Part shown: piece after piece, positions 49,106-57,150 of the stretch
How positions within the stretch are numbered: the first letter of the stretch is position 1
Layout of the letters: each line of letters opens with the position of its first letter
Source: an uncultured Lachnospiraceae bacterium
Lineage (GTDB): Bacteria > Bacillota > Clostridia > Lachnospirales > Lachnospiraceae
Direction of reading: 5' to 3'
DNA: 57,150 bases
Assembly: GCA_910579495.1 (NCBI GenBank)
Contig: CAJTVD010000018.1
Location: 1-57,150 of the forward strand
Translations under genes and position numbers: made by a program
The notes under the pieces: generated by a model
Told to the model about the DNA's origin: nothing
What the model saw: only the letters and a program-made list of their open reading frames with translations
Databases searched by the model: none

Positions 49106-49648
49106 TTAACTTTGGAATGATAATAATTCCTCCACAGGCTTACGTCTGGGAGCAGTGGGAGCTTCGTCGGGATAGCCTACAGGAATCAATGCGGCAAGTT
49201 CCCTTTCTTCCGGAACGTTTAATAAAGAAGCAGCTTTTGCTTCATCGAAAATCCCCATTATAACGGTCCCAAGCCCTTTTTCGTAAGCCGCCAGGCAAAA
49301 TGACTGGGTGGCGGTCCCGGCATCAAACATCTGCCATGTGCCGCCTTTGGGGGTGGAGAAAGAGCCGTCGCGCTCAAAGCCGCTTCTTCCTTTTATAAAG
49401 GTAACGGCGATAAGCAAAGGAGCCTGGGCGATGATTTCCCCGTTTTTCGGATAAGCCGAAGTACATTCAGCGGCAATTTTATCCTTCAGGTCACCCTCAA
49501 CTGCAATGTAACGGGCAATTTGTGTATGCTTCCAGCTTGGAGCATAGGATGCGGTTTCAATGATTTCAGAAAGCAGCGCATGGTCTACAGGCTCAGCCTT
49601 GAACTTGCGGATGCTTCTGCGTTCCCTGATACAGTCTTTTGCGGTCAT
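49106..49648 (-). CDS. Nitroreductase family protein
   Basis: A 180-residue FMN-dependent nitroreductase-like protein. It opens with the family signature CIRERRSIRKFKAEPVDHALLSEIIETASYAPSWKHTQ (the RRSIRxF FMN contact) and ends GYPDEAPTAPRRKPVEELLSF. The physiological substrate is not known. ATG 49648 has AGGAG eight bases upstream. It is the gene upstream of pyrB on the same strand, so part of pyrBI transcription may start here. Confidence 0.92.
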   Translation of the reverse strand: MTAKDCIRERRSIRKFKAEPVDHALLSEIIETASYAPSWKHTQIARYIAVEGDLKDKIAAECTSAYPKNGEIIAQAPLLIAVTFIKGRSGFERDGSFSTPKGGTWQMFDAGTATQSFCLAAYEKGLGTVIMGIFDEAKAASLLNVPEERELAALIPVGYPDEAPTAPRRKPVEELLSFQS

Positions 49649-49820
49649 AAGCACACTCCTGTCTGATTATTTTATTTGCTATTAGCCAGGCAGCCATATG
49701 GGCTGGCGTAGTTGTTCTTACCATCATAGCATATCATGGCGCGTCTTTCAATCCATGGAATTTATTTTTTCCAAAACAGCTTATGGAAAATTGATTTCCA
49801 TGGGAGCGGTTGCAATCTAT

Positions 49821-49849
49821 TTGATTTATGTACCCAAATCTAGTATACT
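49821..49849 (+). promoter_or_regulatory. Candidate sigma-A promoter of the PH-domain gene
   Basis: TTGATT (49821-49826) and TATACT (49844-49849) are 17 bases apart, about 48 bases before the start. Confidence 0.6.
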
Positions 49850-49896
49850 GTTCATGAAACTGACTTTTATATTTTTTACAGGATGGAGGGATGCAC

Positions 49897-50274
49897 ATGG
49901 CGGAAGAATTTACAGAGAGAAAGAGATGGCTCTTTTTGGGCCTGCCTTTTACTTTTACCAAATATATCATAAAAGAAAATATGATTACTATTGACAGCGG
50001 TCTTTTGAGGAAGGTTGAAAACGACTGCTACATGTACAAGGTCCAGGATGTGGAACTGGTAATTTCCCTGGCGGAAAGGATCGTGGGGCTGGGGACGGTA
50101 GTGTGCTATACCGGTGATACCACTCACCCCCAATTGGTCCTGTCCCATATCAAAAATGCAAAGGTTATAAAAAACTATATACTGGAAGCTTCGGAGCAGG
50201 CAAGGATGAAGCGGCGCACCTTAAATACCCTTGATATCGGGGCGGGAGCGGAGGATATGGACGGTCCCGATTAA
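49897..50274 (+). CDS. PH domain-containing protein (bPH2/DUF304 type)
   Basis: A 125-residue cytoplasmic protein made of one bacterial PH-like domain: LPFTFTKYIIKENMITIDSGLLRKVENDCYMYKVQDVELVISLAERIVGLGTVVCYTGDTTHPQLVLSHIKNAKVIKNYI is the typical bPH2 order. Unlike YdbS/YdbT-type relatives it has no clear membrane segments. Function is unknown. ATG 49897 has GGAGG seven bases upstream; ATG 49891 is too close. It is a single gene. Confidence 0.85.
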   Translation: MAEEFTERKRWLFLGLPFTFTKYIIKENMITIDSGLLRKVENDCYMYKVQDVELVISLAERIVGLGTVVCYTGDTTHPQLVLSHIKNAKVIKNYILEASEQARMKRRTLNTLDIGAGAEDMDGPD

Positions 50275-50298
50275 GTTTTGGCCGGGGCGTGGGGCAGC

Positions 50299-50709
50299 CT
50301 AGGAGCGGGTATGGGAGCCTTTGGTTAAAAGACGCTCATATAAAATGCCGGCAATAAACCAGTTGGGGAAGTAGTCCAGGCGCACCCTTCCCTTGATGTG
50401 CCAGCGGCATTGCCCGTAGTCCCAGGGACAGATTTTTTGCCGGTCCAGCAGGCTGCCGGATAGATATTCCCCTGTAAAGATGCCCAGGGCGTAAAGGCTG
50501 CCCCGGAAAAACAGGGGCAGTTTTTTCAGGGCGCGGAATATAGGGGTAAGCAGGCTAAGGCTTCCATAAATGGGAAACATCCACAGGGAGGTTATCCCCA
50601 TCAACCGCATATCCCTTTTCTGGAGGGAACCCAGGGCGGTAAAAAGAATTTCAAGGCTCCAGCCAAGAAGCCCGCATTTAAAAAAATTTTTTGCAAATGT
50701 TTTCATCAT
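50299..50709 (-). CDS. Putative ABC transporter permease, CmpB type (PF06541-like)
   Basis: A membrane protein of about 136 residues with four segments. It matches the ABC_trans_CmpB pattern: CGLLGWSLEILFTALGSLQKRDMRLMGITSLWMFPIYGSL, then CPWDYG and GRVRLDYFPNWFIAGILYE. The family role is not settled and the ABC label is only by name. The frame extends to 50823 by a TTG, but the similarity starts at the Met pair at 50709/50706, which lacks a good RBS. It diverges from folC. Confidence 0.75.
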   Translation of the reverse strand: MMKTFAKNFFKCGLLGWSLEILFTALGSLQKRDMRLMGITSLWMFPIYGSLSLLTPIFRALKKLPLFFRGSLYALGIFTGEYLSGSLLDRQKICPWDYGQCRWHIKGRVRLDYFPNWFIAGILYERLLTKGSHTRS

Positions 50710-50917
50710 ATTATCAGTATGGCGCAAAGTTTCTGAAGCTATACAGCAGAGCTGGAAATTTTCGGAAGCTCTCAGAGCCTTTGAAACCAGATCATATGGG
50801 AGTTGGCAGTAAATGGAAATCAATCACAGAAGAAGGAACACCGGAAAAGCAGAAATTATGGAAGGCTCCCTGGCGGTGCCGGAAGGGGAAGGGCCGGGGG
50901 GATCCGGGAGCCGGGAA

Positions 50918-52237
50918 ATGTCCTACCCGGAGGTGATGGAATATGTGGAGGGGCTTGGCAGGTATGGGATTGTGCCAGGGCTTGGCAACATGGAAAATCT
51001 CTGCGGAAAGCTGGGAAATCCCCAGGACAGCCTGCAGTTTGTACACATTGCGGGAACCAATGGCAAAGGATCTACCCTGGCATTTCTTTCCCAGATTCTG
51101 AAAGAGGCGGGATACCGCACCGGAAGATACCTTTCCCCAACGATTTTTGACTATCGGGAGCGGGTACAGGCCAACAACAGGCCAATCAGCAAAAAGGAGC
51201 TCTGCCGCCAGATGGCCGTTATGAGAGAGGCCTGTGAGGAACTGGTAAGGGAGGGAAAGCCGCATCCCACGGCTTTTGAGATAGAGACGGCAATGGCCTT
51301 CCAGTACTTTAAGGAACAGGGCTGCCAGGTGGTAGTATTGGAGACAGGTATGGGGGGGCTTTTAGATGCGACCAATATAATTACCAATACCCTCCTGGCG
51401 GTTTTTACCTCCATCAGCTATGACCATATGGCAGTCCTTGGAAAATCCTTAAAGGAGATTGCCTGGAACAAGGCGGGGATCATGAAACCCGGGGCGGCGG
51501 CTGTGGCTCTTTTGGGGGAGGATGAGGTAATGGAAGCGCTCACCCAAAAGGCGCAGGGGCTTGGCGTTCCTATGGAAATTGTGGATCCCCGGGAGGCAAA
51601 GGGGATAAGGCGTGGCCTGGAAAAGCAGCTTTTTTCTTACAGGGAGTACCCGGGGCTGGAAATCCGTCTGGCAGGGCTTTATCAGGTGGAAAATGCCCTT
51701 CTTGCCGTTGCGGCGGCAAAGCAGCTTTCCGGGGCAGGCTTTTCCATTTCCCGGCAGGCAGTTTATAAGGGGCTTTTTGGTGCCGCCTGGCCTGGCAGGT
51801 TCCAGGTGCTGGCGAAAAAGCCCTATGTGGTTGCGGACGGTGCCCATAACCGGGACGGTGCCTGCCGGCTTGCCCAGTCCATCCAGTTTTATTTTGCAGG
51901 CAGGAGAATTATTTATATCATAGGAATGCTCAGGGATAAGGAACATGAAGAAATTCTGAAAACTGCCGCGCCCCTGGCGCAGCATATCATAACAGTGCCT
52001 ACCAAAGGTCCCAGGGGATTTGCCTCTTATGACCTTGCCCTGTGCGCCGGAAGGTATCACGGAAATGTGACGGCGGCGGACAGCGTGGAGGAAGCGGTGG
52101 AGATGGCTTATCTGCTGGCGGACAAAGATACGGCAATCATAGCCTTTGGCTCCCTGTCCTATCTGGGAAGCCTGATCAAAGCAGTAGAAAGAAAAAACAG
52201 TAAGGGGGAGTCCCATGGTAAACAGAGAAAAAATTGA
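50918..52237 (+). CDS. folC: Folylpolyglutamate synthase/dihydrofolate synthase FolC
   Basis: FolC adds glutamate to dihydropteroate and to folates. The protein (about 439 residues from this start) has the P-loop HIAGTNGKGSTLAFL, SPTIFDYRERVQ, LETGMGGLLDATN, SYDHMAVLGKSLKEIAWNKAGI and the C-terminal DGAHNRDG. The start is uncertain: ATG 50918 begins at the usual point (MSYPEV) with GGGAG upstream; ATG 50858 and ATG 50813 would add 20 or 35 non-conserved residues. It overlaps folE by 23 bases in a folate operon. Confidence 0.93.
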   Translation: MSYPEVMEYVEGLGRYGIVPGLGNMENLCGKLGNPQDSLQFVHIAGTNGKGSTLAFLSQILKEAGYRTGRYLSPTIFDYRERVQANNRPISKKELCRQMAVMREACEELVREGKPHPTAFEIETAMAFQYFKEQGCQVVVLETGMGGLLDATNIITNTLLAVFTSISYDHMAVLGKSLKEIAWNKAGIMKPGAAAVALLGEDEVMEALTQKAQGLGVPMEIVDPREAKGIRRGLEKQLFSYREYPGLEIRLAGLYQVENALLAVAAAKQLSGAGFSISRQAVYKGLFGAAWPGRFQVLAKKPYVVADGAHNRDGACRLAQSIQFYFAGRRIIYIIGMLRDKEHEEILKTAAPLAQHIITVPTKGPRGFASYDLALCAGRYHGNVTAADSVEEAVEMAYLLADKDTAIIAFGSLSYLGSLIKAVERKNSKGESHGKQRKN

Positions 52238-52772
52238 GCAGGGGGTCAGGCTTCTTTTAGAGGGCATCGGGGAGGAGCCGGACCGGGAAGGGTTAAGGGA
52301 TACCCCCCAGCGGGTAGCCAGGATGTATGAGGAAATTTTCGGGGGAATGGAAGCATCAGCCCGGGAGCACCTCTCCAAAACCTTTAGCGCCGAAAATAAT
52401 GAAATGGTTCTGGAGAAGGATATCTTTTTTTATTCCACCTGTGAACACCATATGCTTCCCTTTTTTGGGAAGGTGCATATTGCCTATATTCCTGAGGGCA
52501 AGGTGGCGGGGATCAGCAAGCTTGCCCGTACCGTGGAGGTTTATGCCAGAAGGCTCCAGATCCAGGAAAAAATGACCGCCCAGATTGCCGATGCCATTAT
52601 GGAAAACCTGAAACCGAAGGGGGTAATAGTTATGGCGGAAGCGGAGCATATGTGCATGACCATGCGGGGGGTCAAAAAGCCGGGCAGCCGGACGGTGACA
52701 ATGGTTTCCAGGGGTGCTTTTGAGAAGGACGGCCAACTGAAAGACAGGTTCCTTTCCCTGGTAAGATATTGA
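52215..52772 (+). CDS. folE: GTP cyclohydrolase I FolE
   Basis: FolE converts GTP to 7,8-dihydroneopterin triphosphate, the first step of folate synthesis. The 185-residue protein has the zinc ligands and active-site motifs STCEHHMLPFFGK, SKLARTVEVYARRLQIQE and EAEHMCMTMRGV. GGGGGAG precedes the ATG, which lies inside folC. It is followed by an HD-domain gene at 37 bases. Confidence 0.96.
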   Translation: MVNREKIEQGVRLLLEGIGEEPDREGLRDTPQRVARMYEEIFGGMEASAREHLSKTFSAENNEMVLEKDIFFYSTCEHHMLPFFGKVHIAYIPEGKVAGISKLARTVEVYARRLQIQEKMTAQIADAIMENLKPKGVIVMAEAEHMCMTMRGVKKPGSRTVTMVSRGAFEKDGQLKDRFLSLVRY

Positions 52773-52809
52773 CAATGGTATCCAAGGACAATCACAGGAC
52801 GGGAAGAAA

Positions 52810-53292
52810 ATGGACCGAATTAACAGAATCTTGAAAAATGAGTCATACAGGGAGTACCTGTACAAAAACAGCCAGGAGGAATCCGGGAGGATTTTCTGTT
52901 GCCACAACATAGGGCATTTTCTGGATGTGGCAAGAATCGCCATGATTTTAAACCAGCAGGATGGCTATGGGCAGGAGCGGGAAATGATTTATGCCGCCGC
53001 CCTTTTACATGACATTGGCAGATGGAAGCAGTACCAGGAGGGGACGCCCCATGAGGTGGCAAGCGCTGGCCTTTCACCGGCCATCCTTTCCCAGTGTGGG
53101 TTTGGCGAAGGGGAAAGGGAGGCGGTCTTGGTGGCTGTGGGCAATCACAGGAATCCCTCCGTAAAAGAAGAAAAGTCCCTGTCCGGGCTGTTATACCGGG
53201 CGGATAAATTAAGCCGCCCCTGTTTTGCCTGTGAAGCGGAAAAGGAGTGCGGCTGGGTGGCGGAAAAGAAAAATCTGGAGCTGGCAATATAA
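52810..53292 (+). CDS. HD-domain phosphohydrolase in the folate operon
   Basis: A 160-residue protein with an HD domain: HNIGHFLDVARIAMIL (first His), LLHDIGRW (HD pair) and GNHRNPS, then a Cys-rich end (CFACEAEKECGW). HD proteins are metal-dependent phosphohydrolases. In this operon it could act on dihydroneopterin triphosphate or a related pterin, but that is inferred from position. folP, folB and folK, which often follow in Lachnospiraceae folate operons, are not downstream here. GGACGGGAAGAAA precedes the ATG. Confidence 0.88.
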   Translation: MDRINRILKNESYREYLYKNSQEESGRIFCCHNIGHFLDVARIAMILNQQDGYGQEREMIYAAALLHDIGRWKQYQEGTPHEVASAGLSPAILSQCGFGEGEREAVLVAVGNHRNPSVKEEKSLSGLLYRADKLSRPCFACEAEKECGWVAEKKNLELAI

Positions 53293-53335
53293 AACATACA
53301 GGTAACCTTATAAATATTTATGGCGTTGATGGTGC

Positions 53336-53371
53336 ATGCCCCGACTGTGGATTCATATCCGGTTGGGGCAT
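53336..53371 (+). terminator. Stem-loop after the folate operon
   Basis: ATGCCCC (53336-53342) pairs with GGGGCAT (53365-53371), with inner GGAT/ATCC. No T-run follows. The gap 53293-53608 otherwise holds the promoter and operator of the GntR operon. Confidence 0.5.
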
Positions 53372-53429
53372 TGTGATGTCTAAAGCTTGATGGATCAATT
53401 AAGTTTTTCCTAATCCTTTCCCAGATTCC

Positions 53430-53456
53430 TTGACAGAAACAGATTCCCATTATAAC
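53430..53456 (+). promoter_or_regulatory. Candidate promoter of the GntR-ABC operon
   Basis: TTGACA (53430-53435) and TATAAC (53451-53456) are 15 bases apart, shorter than ideal. The operator-like palindrome begins four bases after the -10. Confidence 0.5.
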
Positions 53457-53459
53457 ATA

Positions 53460-53484
53460 AGTGTATTAATAATGTTAGTACACT
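53460..53484. promoter_or_regulatory. 25-bp palindromic operator for the GntR regulator
   Basis: AGTGTATTAAT (53460-53470) and ATGTTAGTACACT (53472-53484) form a near-perfect inverted repeat with outer AGTGTA/TACACT. It covers the expected transcription start, fitting autorepression by the GntR protein encoded next. Confidence 0.65.
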
Positions 53485-53608
53485 AAATACTATCATGTGC
53501 TCTGTGAAAACAGCTTTAAGTGCCAGGGGCAGGGCACCGGGCGGGCAGAATGCTATTTGGCCTGTGGGGACGGATGGAGAGGGTGTACAGCAGGAAAGGA
53601 AGAGGTGC

Positions 53609-53974
53609 ATGATACTAATCGATTACAGAGATGCAAGACCTATTTATGAGCAGGTAGTACAGCGTTTCAAAATGCTGATCCTCCGGGGCGTGCTGCATTC
53701 AGACGAAAAAATCCCCTCGGTGCGCAACCTGGCAGTGGACCTGTCAATTAATCCCAACACCATCCAGCGGGCATATGCAGAACTGGAGCGGCAGGGATAT
53801 ATTTACACTGTCAAGGGAAAGGGGAATTTTGTTTCGGACAGCGGCCTGCTTCTTCAAAAATACAGGGAGGAAGTATTTTCCCAATTGAAGACCATCTGTA
53901 AGGCTGCCTTTGAGGCGGGCATTACGCGGGCTGAAATTATTGAGAGCATAAGAGAGGGAGAGACAGATGATTGA
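53609..53974 (+). CDS. GntR family transcriptional regulator, YtrA type
   Basis: A 121-residue repressor: N-terminal winged helix (about 1-75, IYEQVVQRFKMLILRGVLHSDEKIPSVRNLAVDLSINPNTIQRAYAELERQGYIYTVKGKGNFV) and a short helical dimerisation tail, the YtrA subfamily layout. Such repressors control the ABC operon they lead and respond to cell-wall antibiotics in several species. ATG 53609 follows GGAAGAGGTG. Its last codons overlap the ATPase gene. Confidence 0.92.
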   Translation: MILIDYRDARPIYEQVVQRFKMLILRGVLHSDEKIPSVRNLAVDLSINPNTIQRAYAELERQGYIYTVKGKGNFVSDSGLLLQKYREEVFSQLKTICKAAFEAGITRAEIIESIREGETDD

Positions 53975-54872
53975 AATCAGGAATGTGACCAAGTCCTATG
54001 ACAGGATCAAAGCCGTTGACAATGTCAGCGTTACCATCCGGGAGAATACAGTCTTTGGCCTTATCGGCACCAACGGGGCGGGAAAAAGCACGGTGCTGCG
54101 GATGGTGGCCGGGGTGCTGGAGCCGGAACAGGGAGAAATCGCGGTAGACGGGCTTCCTGTGTTTGACAATATGGAGGCAAAGCGGAACATTTATTTTATT
54201 GCAGATGAGCCTTACTTTTTTGCCAACAGCAACGCCATGGATATGCAGAAATATTTAAGCAGCGTTTATAAGGGATTTGCGGCGGAGGATTTTTACAGCT
54301 ATCTGGTGAATTTCGGCCTGGATAAAAAAAGGAAGGTCAACACCTATTCCAAAGGAATGAAAAAGCAGCTTGCCTTGATCTGCGGCGTGTGCAGTGGCAC
54401 CAAATACCTGCTCTGTGACGAAACCTTTGATGGCCTTGACCCGGTAATGCGCCAGGGGATTAAAAGTATTTTTGCCAGTGAAATGGAGCGCCGTGGCCTG
54501 ACGCCTGTGATTGCTTCCCATAATCTGAGGGAATTGGAGGATATTTGCGACCATGTGGGGCTTTTGCACAAGGGCGGCGTGCTTTTGTCCAAAGACCTGG
54601 AGGATATGAAGTGCAACATCCAGAAAATCCAGTGTGTGTTTAAGACAATAGAAGATGAAGCCAAGGTGATCTCATCCCTGGATATCATGAAAAATGAAAA
54701 AAGGGGTTCTTTAAATGTGCTCACCGTAAGGGGGAATAAAGCGGAAATTCTGGCAATTTTTGCCACAGTAAATACCATTTTTTTTGAGGCGCTGCCCCTT
54801 TCCCTTGAGGAAATATTTATCAGTGAAACGGAGGTAGTAGGATATGACATCAAAAAGCTCATTCTTGGTTAA
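53967..54872 (+). CDS. ABC transporter ATP-binding protein
   Basis: A 301-residue ATPase with Walker A GTNGAGKST (34-42), a signature written YSKGMKKQLALI, Walker B YLLCDETFDGLD (the Glu after the Asp is kept) and a switch His (ASHNLREL). The last 80 residues form an extra C-terminal domain. The start overlaps the GntR stop by eight bases and the end overlaps the permease start by 29, so all three are translated together. It belongs to the antibiotic or bacteriocin exporter type (BcrA/YtrB-like). Confidence 0.95.
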   Translation: MIEIRNVTKSYDRIKAVDNVSVTIRENTVFGLIGTNGAGKSTVLRMVAGVLEPEQGEIAVDGLPVFDNMEAKRNIYFIADEPYFFANSNAMDMQKYLSSVYKGFAAEDFYSYLVNFGLDKKRKVNTYSKGMKKQLALICGVCSGTKYLLCDETFDGLDPVMRQGIKSIFASEMERRGLTPVIASHNLRELEDICDHVGLLHKGGVLLSKDLEDMKCNIQKIQCVFKTIEDEAKVISSLDIMKNEKRGSLNVLTVRGNKAEILAIFATVNTIFFEALPLSLEEIFISETEVVGYDIKKLILG

Positions 54873-57105
54873 TATCAGGGAAAATAACAAAAGACGCCTG
54901 TGGGTGTGGGTGGTTTCCGCCCTGGCATTTATGCTGGCGCTCCCTGTTGCCACCGCCCTTAGGCTCAACAGCTTTACCTTCCTGATGGATGGATGGGTAA
55001 CCCTTTATGGGGAGGAGCTGGCAGGGCAGATGCTGAAAGAACGGATGCTGGAGGCTATGGGAGGGTGGTTCGGCTTTAACGGGGGAAGGACGGTACTGGT
55101 TTCCATGACAGGCATTATCAGCGCAGTGCAGGGTTTTTCCTGGCTCTACAGCAGAAAAAAAATGGATTTTTATTTGGGGATGCCAGTAAAAAGAAAGAAA
55201 CGTTTTCTGCTAATCTGGCTTAACGGCATATTGCTGTATGTAATCCCATACCTGTTTGGGACCCTGGCCAGCCTGATGATTGCGGCGGGGAACGGGGCAG
55301 TGGGCCAGTCGGTGCTTGCCGCTGCCCTGGCCTCCTTTGGGGGGGATTTTGGCCTTTACCTGGGGGTGTACCATATGGCGATGCTGGCGGTAATGATGAC
55401 CGGGAATATTGTGATTACCGGGTTTGGCATTTTGGTCTTTGCCCTGTATGAATATCTGGTAAGAGTCACTGTCAACGGGTATAAGCAGTTGTTTTTCAGA
55501 TATTATGTTTCTTATGGCAGCAGCGATATGCCGGTCCTTTCACCGTTTGCTATTTATGGGAAACTGGCGAATGTGTACGAGGCCCAAGGCAGGCTGAAAG
55601 TAACGTATATGGCAGGGCTATTGCTGTTTGCCCTGGCAGTGGGTGCAGCAGCATATTTTTGCTATTTAAAGCGCCCGGCGGAAACAGCGGGAAGAGCCAT
55701 GGCATTTGCCGTAACCAGGCCGATAATTAAGATTTTGCTGGTAACGCCGCTGTCTTTGGCCGCCGGGCTGGCGGTGGTCAGTACCCTTGGCCTCCAACCA
55801 GGAAATTCCCGCCAGGGGATGGGGTACATGATTTTTGCCATTGCCCTTGTGGCGGTGATTGGCAGCGCCTTCATCCAGGTGATTTATGAATTCGATATAA
55901 AAGGCGCCCTGCACCAAAAGAAGCATATACTCATAAGCGGCCTGGCTGCTGCTGCGATATTTGCGGTTTTCCGGTTAGACCTGCTGGGCTATGACAGCTA
56001 TATTCCCAGCCCGGGACAGGTGGAAAGCGTGGCTTTTGTGCCGGACTATTATGAGGATGCCAATGGCAGCATCAGGCTGGATGAGGATGGGGTTTTTCTG
56101 TCTGAAAAGGCCTACGCAGAAAGATACATGTATCTGGACAGTGGAGAAGAAGTGTGCCGCCTGGCGGATATTTCCATGGAGGGCTACAACCAATTGTGGG
56201 AGCAATATAACAATGGTATGGATGTCTGGGAAGAAACAGGCCAGGAGCAAAAGGAGTATTGGTCCCAGGCAATGGTGATTTACCGCTTAAAAGGAGGGCG
56301 TAAGGTATACAGGAATTTATGGGTTAACGTAGAGGATGAGGAAACTGCCAGGCTGCTTGACAATATCATAGGTTCCGCCCAGTTTAAGGAAGGCTACTTT
56401 GCCATAGCATCAGAGAGAATGGACAGGATTTTTGAGCAGAAATACCAGGTGGAAGCTTTCTATGGAAACTCGGTTTACAGGAAGAAGATGGGGAAGGCAG
56501 AGATGGGGGAATTTTTGGAAAGGTACCGCAGGGATTTCGGGCAGGCGGATTTCAGCGATTTAAAGGAAAACGTCCCTGTAGGGGTCATGGAGCTGGCAGT
56601 CTCGGAGGAGCTTTCCGGAACCTATGGGGGTACGGCGAGAGCTACAAGGAGCTGGGAAATGAACATGAATATATACCCTTTTTATACGGAAACCATTGCC
56701 TGGCTGAAGGAGCGGGGCTATTACAGCATGGGGCAGGTTTCTTTAGAGGATGTGGCGCGCATCCAGGTGCTGAACTATAATACAGAGGTCAGCCAGAAGC
56801 TCCTGGAAGGACAGAAAACTCAAGGGGGGATGGCGGCAACAGAGCTTGCATCATGGGTTTCTTCTCCTGGCGAAAAAGATACCTGGGTCTATGGGGATTA
56901 TACAGAAGCGGAAGAGATTGAAAGGATTGCCGGATGTATTTTTCCCCGGGGAATGGTCAGCAGGGACTGGGACAACGGCAAAATGCTGGATTACGGCTAT
57001 AACGTGATTGTGTACTTCAAGACAGACAGCGAAATAACCAAAGAATATGGGGCTTACGCTGACTATGGCTTTCTGGAGGGGGAGATCCCGGATTTGATAG
57101 TGTAA
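54844..57105 (+). CDS. Large ABC transporter permease with extracytoplasmic domain
   Basis: The 753-residue protein has six or seven membrane segments in its first half (about 18-40, 80-105, 125-150, 160-185, 190-215, 250-275, 300-380 region), then a soluble domain of more than 350 residues (about 400-753), DSYIPSPGQVESVAFVPDYYED onward, with no family I recognise. Permeases of this kind pair with YtrB/BcrA-type ATPases. The substrate is unknown. The frame ends at TAA/TAG near 57105, so the gene is complete. The last 45 bases of the window show no further gene. Confidence 0.85.
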   Translation: MTSKSSFLVNIRENNKRRLWVWVVSALAFMLALPVATALRLNSFTFLMDGWVTLYGEELAGQMLKERMLEAMGGWFGFNGGRTVLVSMTGIISAVQGFSWLYSRKKMDFYLGMPVKRKKRFLLIWLNGILLYVIPYLFGTLASLMIAAGNGAVGQSVLAAALASFGGDFGLYLGVYHMAMLAVMMTGNIVITGFGILVFALYEYLVRVTVNGYKQLFFRYYVSYGSSDMPVLSPFAIYGKLANVYEAQGRLKVTYMAGLLLFALAVGAAAYFCYLKRPAETAGRAMAFAVTRPIIKILLVTPLSLAAGLAVVSTLGLQPGNSRQGMGYMIFAIALVAVIGSAFIQVIYEFDIKGALHQKKHILISGLAAAAIFAVFRLDLLGYDSYIPSPGQVESVAFVPDYYEDANGSIRLDEDGVFLSEKAYAERYMYLDSGEEVCRLADISMEGYNQLWEQYNNGMDVWEETGQEQKEYWSQAMVIYRLKGGRKVYRNLWVNVEDEETARLLDNIIGSAQFKEGYFAIASERMDRIFEQKYQVEAFYGNSVYRKKMGKAEMGEFLERYRRDFGQADFSDLKENVPVGVMELAVSEELSGTYGGTARATRSWEMNMNIYPFYTETIAWLKERGYYSMGQVSLEDVARIQVLNYNTEVSQKLLEGQKTQGGMAATELASWVSSPGEKDTWVYGDYTEAEEIERIAGCIFPRGMVSRDWDNGKMLDYGYNVIVYFKTDSEITKEYGAYADYGFLEGEIPDLIV

Positions 57106-57150
57106 CTTTACTTGGGGAATTTTTCCAGAAAATAAAACGGAGCACCTGCT

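Overview
The window reads as a chromosome segment of a spore-forming, anaerobic member of the Clostridia, most likely Lachnospiraceae. The support is a spoIIGA-sigE-sigG sporulation block next to a dcw cell-wall cluster, many Gram-positive ribosome binding sites (AGGAGG), anaerobe proteins (rubrerythrin, hemerythrin, a giant 2-hydroxyacyl-CoA dehydratase activase-type protein), and families typical of that group (DUF5688, DUF4317, YmxH). No rRNA, CRISPR array or replication origin is visible. One tRNA-Arg (CCG) is present.

Layout. 1-2375 is the right end of a mobile element: a transposase tail that looks IS66-like, a small ORF translationally coupled to a large serine recombinase, then a junction. 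Right after the junction (about 2376-3027) lies the 3' half of a class B penicillin-binding protein gene (SpoVD/FtsI type), cut at its SxN active-site motif. It is followed in the same direction by mraY, murD, ftsW/spoVE, murA, divIB and ftsZ (to 10210). An M18 aminopeptidase is next, then spoIIGA-sigE, a convergent ymxH/ylmC, sigG, nrdR, a YqeG-type HAD phosphatase, aroE-aroK-aroQ, efp, a DUF5688 protein, tRNA-Arg and an SH3-domain surface protein (to 21217). 21400-32700 is a mixed metabolic and signalling stretch: Gfo/Idh oxidoreductase, gdhA, a siroheme nitrite/sulfite reductase, a double-domain hemerythrin, a MATE exporter, coiled-coil proteins, a degenerate EAL-HDOD protein and DUF4317. 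32711-37084 is the giant activase-type gene, divergent from a rhomboid-like membrane protein. 38400-45300 holds a sigma-like protein without region 4 and a probable envelope-sensing operon (secreted FG-GAP-like protein, OmpR-type regulator, histidine kinase, membrane-anchored protein). It is followed by one polypeptide that joins an Amidase_3 domain to a polysaccharide deacetylase, which I read as a CwlD-PdaA fusion. 45400-57105 carries rubrerythrin, a Uma2-family protein, a VanZ-like protein, pyrB-pyrI behind a terminator-like leader, a nitroreductase, a PH-domain protein, a CmpB-type membrane protein, folC-folE-HD, and a GntR-ABC transporter operon.

Main points. (1) The recombinase-bearing element splits a PBP gene of the dcw cluster, an arrangement like the B. 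subtilis skin element in sigK. Programmed excision during sporulation is a testable idea, not shown here. (2) The amidase-deacetylase fusion would put both steps of muramic-delta-lactam synthesis of spore cortex in one protein. (3) Two dispersed repeat families are visible: an RBS-linked GCGGAACTGGAATAGGAGG box, sometimes with a stem-loop and a second box, and a REP-like palindrome in two subtypes. (4) Several regulatory layouts can be read directly: a long-spacer promoter before spoIIGA like B. subtilis spoIIG, a consensus promoter with a two-turn repeat before nrdR, an intrinsic terminator just before the pyrB start, and a 25-bp palindrome before the GntR operon.
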